Source of the DNA: Sphaerolaimus hirsutus
Taxonomy: Eukaryota; Nematoda; Chromadorea; Monhysterida; Sphaerolaimidae
DNA length: 64,000 nucleotides
Reading direction: 5' to 3'
NCBI GenBank assembly: GCA_964036195.1
Contig: OZ038450.1
Location: 1,924,701 to 1,988,700 of the forward strand
The translations under genes were made by a program, and so were the position numbers. The notes beneath the pieces were generated by a model that saw only the letters and a program-made list of their open reading frames with translations, did not search any database and had not been told where the DNA came from. Shown piece after piece: positions 62,608 to 64,000 of this stretch (the stretch's first letter is position 1; each line of letters begins with the position of its first letter).

Positions 62608-64000
62608 CCATTTCCAGGCAGAGCGCAGGTGGATATATTTGTTTTGCATCTTGCAGAAAGCCGTCAAAATTAACTATCAAACAATCATCTATGTATCTAA
62701 ATATGTTATTAGCCTTCCAAATTTCTGGAAGATTCTTATTATCCTGCACATATTTATATTCTAACATAGACAAAGTAATGTTTGCCAGAGCCGGAGAGTG
62801 TGCACCCCCCGCGGGGATACCACATTTCTGCTGAAAAAGCTGCCCTGCAAATTCCACGAAATTTTCCACCATGCCCAGTTCTAGGCACTCTAACATTTCT
62901 ATCCGCGTAAGAGTTATCAGCGCACGTTTCTTTGCAAAATTGTCAACTGAAATATGGCGTGTAAACACATTTATATAGTCAGTTTTCACCAACAAACTAA
63001 GTGCCATTTTCAGACTATCCATAATAATCTTAAAGGGTAATGTAGGGAATAATGTTGTAAAGTCAGCAGTGTATGCGATCGAAACTTTTTGATTTTGCCA
63101 TTTTTCCAGCCAACCTATAGCCTCCATGGTGCTTTCCACCATCCAATAGGCTCTCACGTTACTACGCTCATAAATTGTTGAGCAATAGCACCGTAGCATA
63201 TTAAGTAAACTTTGCAAGATGTTGGAACACAATAAACATAACGGTTTGGTGCTGGATTTTTTGGCACCACTCACAAATCTAAACTTGTATGGGGATTTAT
63301 GTAGCTTGGCAGTCCAGAACAATAAAGGCACTGTATCACTAAAGTATTGAGTACTGTAGTTATACTTTTTACAAATATTCCGATGCCTTTGCATCAGCGA
63401 TGCAAATTCGGCGCCCTTTGAGCCAACCAACCTATAAGTTTTGCTCTCAGAAAACTGACATGTTTCTGGCACAAAGCCAAGCTCCTCTCCCAGTACCTTA
63501 TAATAGAGTTTTTCACATACAAATGTGACATTGGCTGCGGCTTTATCAACCGGTACCATTATAATACCCTTTTGTAACTCAGACAATTTATTCCATGTCT
63601 CCCCTGAAACACTATCTCCCAATGCAGCAACAGGTAGTCTAAAAACATGATCCCTACACGCCCTCTTAAATTGAGCAATGAAATTTTGCACGAAATCTCT
63701 TCTACCGGACTTTTTAACTAGGTGAGTCGCAAGTGTACCCACGCTGCAAACCAGTTCATTATAAACTTTAGTTCTATCTTCCTGCTGTGGTAATCTAAAT
63801 TTATTACCCTTTTCCAGCAATGAACACAACTCAACATCATTACTGATACCACACTGTCCGGTAAAAACATGTCCATAATGTGTATGAACATAACTGGTTT
63901 CCAAGCGCAACCCACATTTGCACTCACCTTCCAAAATTCGACGGAATTCTTCAAACTTCAAAAATCGCAACCGCTTTGTGTAGTTACAAAAGCGCAAAAA
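62608..64000 (-). CDS. Penelope-like RT, N-terminal and core (runs off window)
   Basis: The minus-strand frame is open from the window edge to the inserted element. Visible blocks: HTHYGHVFTG and SLLEKGNKFR (N-terminal signature of many animal Penelope-like elements), IIMVPVDKAAANV (equivalent of the DKG motif), LLFWTAKLHKSPYKFRFVSG (the KxHK block), ADFTTLFPTLP, CGIPAGGAHSPALAN (RT motif 4) and FRYIDDCLIV with the catalytic DD. It ends at the hAT-type insertion and resumes at 60627. The start may be beyond 64000. Family knowledge: Penelope-like elements prime at target sites and often carry hammerheads. Confidence 0.75.

Noticed and set aside
1..64000. tRNA or rRNA genes
   Set aside because: No cloverleaf with A- and B-box sequences or rRNA-like segments was found by eye; a covariance-model scan would be needed to exclude them firmly.

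Overview
The window is a repeat-dense piece of an animal nuclear genome, most probably an invertebrate. It carries BEL/Pao, Ty3/gypsy-like and Penelope-like retroelements, a Helitron, and many short inverted-repeat (TIR) transposons with 8-bp, 9-bp or TA target duplications. It also holds a small TATA-driven gene for a secreted peptide interrupted by an intron, and nothing looks prokaryotic. The lineage cannot be named from the sequence. A run of 200 N lies at 10754-10953.

Layout. 1-9766: two diverged copies (about 1003-4915 and 5211-8437) of a non-coding repeat, peppered with MITEs. Comparing the copies exposes exact insertion sites. 9767-11540: poly-C-rich TIR elements and the assembly gap. 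11541-30577 and 53268-58690: two direct copies of one segmental duplication. Each carries the same small secreted-peptide gene (signal-peptide exon plus cysteine-rich exon). Copy 1 has been swollen by a decayed minus-strand LTR retroelement (17558-23088), a Helitron with an internal 116-bp minisatellite (23724-27109), a hAT MITE at the stop codon (27393-28351) and several fold-back elements. Copy 2 supplies empty sites for several of these.

31016-49973: a three-layer nest. An outer TA-target TIR element contains a hAT-type element (8-bp TSD TAAAGCAC), which contains a 17.5-kb LTR retroelement (31254-48798; two 1681-bp LTRs with TG...CA ends, about three differences by eye, and a 4-bp AAAT TSD). 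Its first reading frame encodes Gag with a CCHC knuckle, then an envelope-like glycoprotein, then aspartic protease and the start of reverse transcriptase. The second encodes the rest of RT, RNase H and a GPY-type integrase. A third ORF of 1323 codons encodes an Upf1-like SF1 helicase. Between it and the 3' LTR, on the opposite strand, is a convincing two-exon spliced gene of 95 codons. The env-between-gag-and-protease order, the helicase and the antisense spliced gene make this the most unusual object in the window. RT is split by a +1 frame change at a T run, and the Walker B glutamate of the helicase is replaced by lysine, so this copy may not be fully functional.

49974-53267: fold-back and poly-C elements. 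58696-64000: a minus-strand Penelope-like retroelement. Its RT frame is split by a hAT-type element (8-bp TSD GTCAGATG) that itself carries a 1.35-kb BEL/Pao pol fragment. A hammerhead-like ribozyme core lies downstream of the Penelope RT.

A recurring theme is TIR elements whose interiors are many copies of a short motif related to their own ends (GATCCC, CCGTTTT, TTACGC/TTACAC, TTTTA, CCCCCTCGAAATA).
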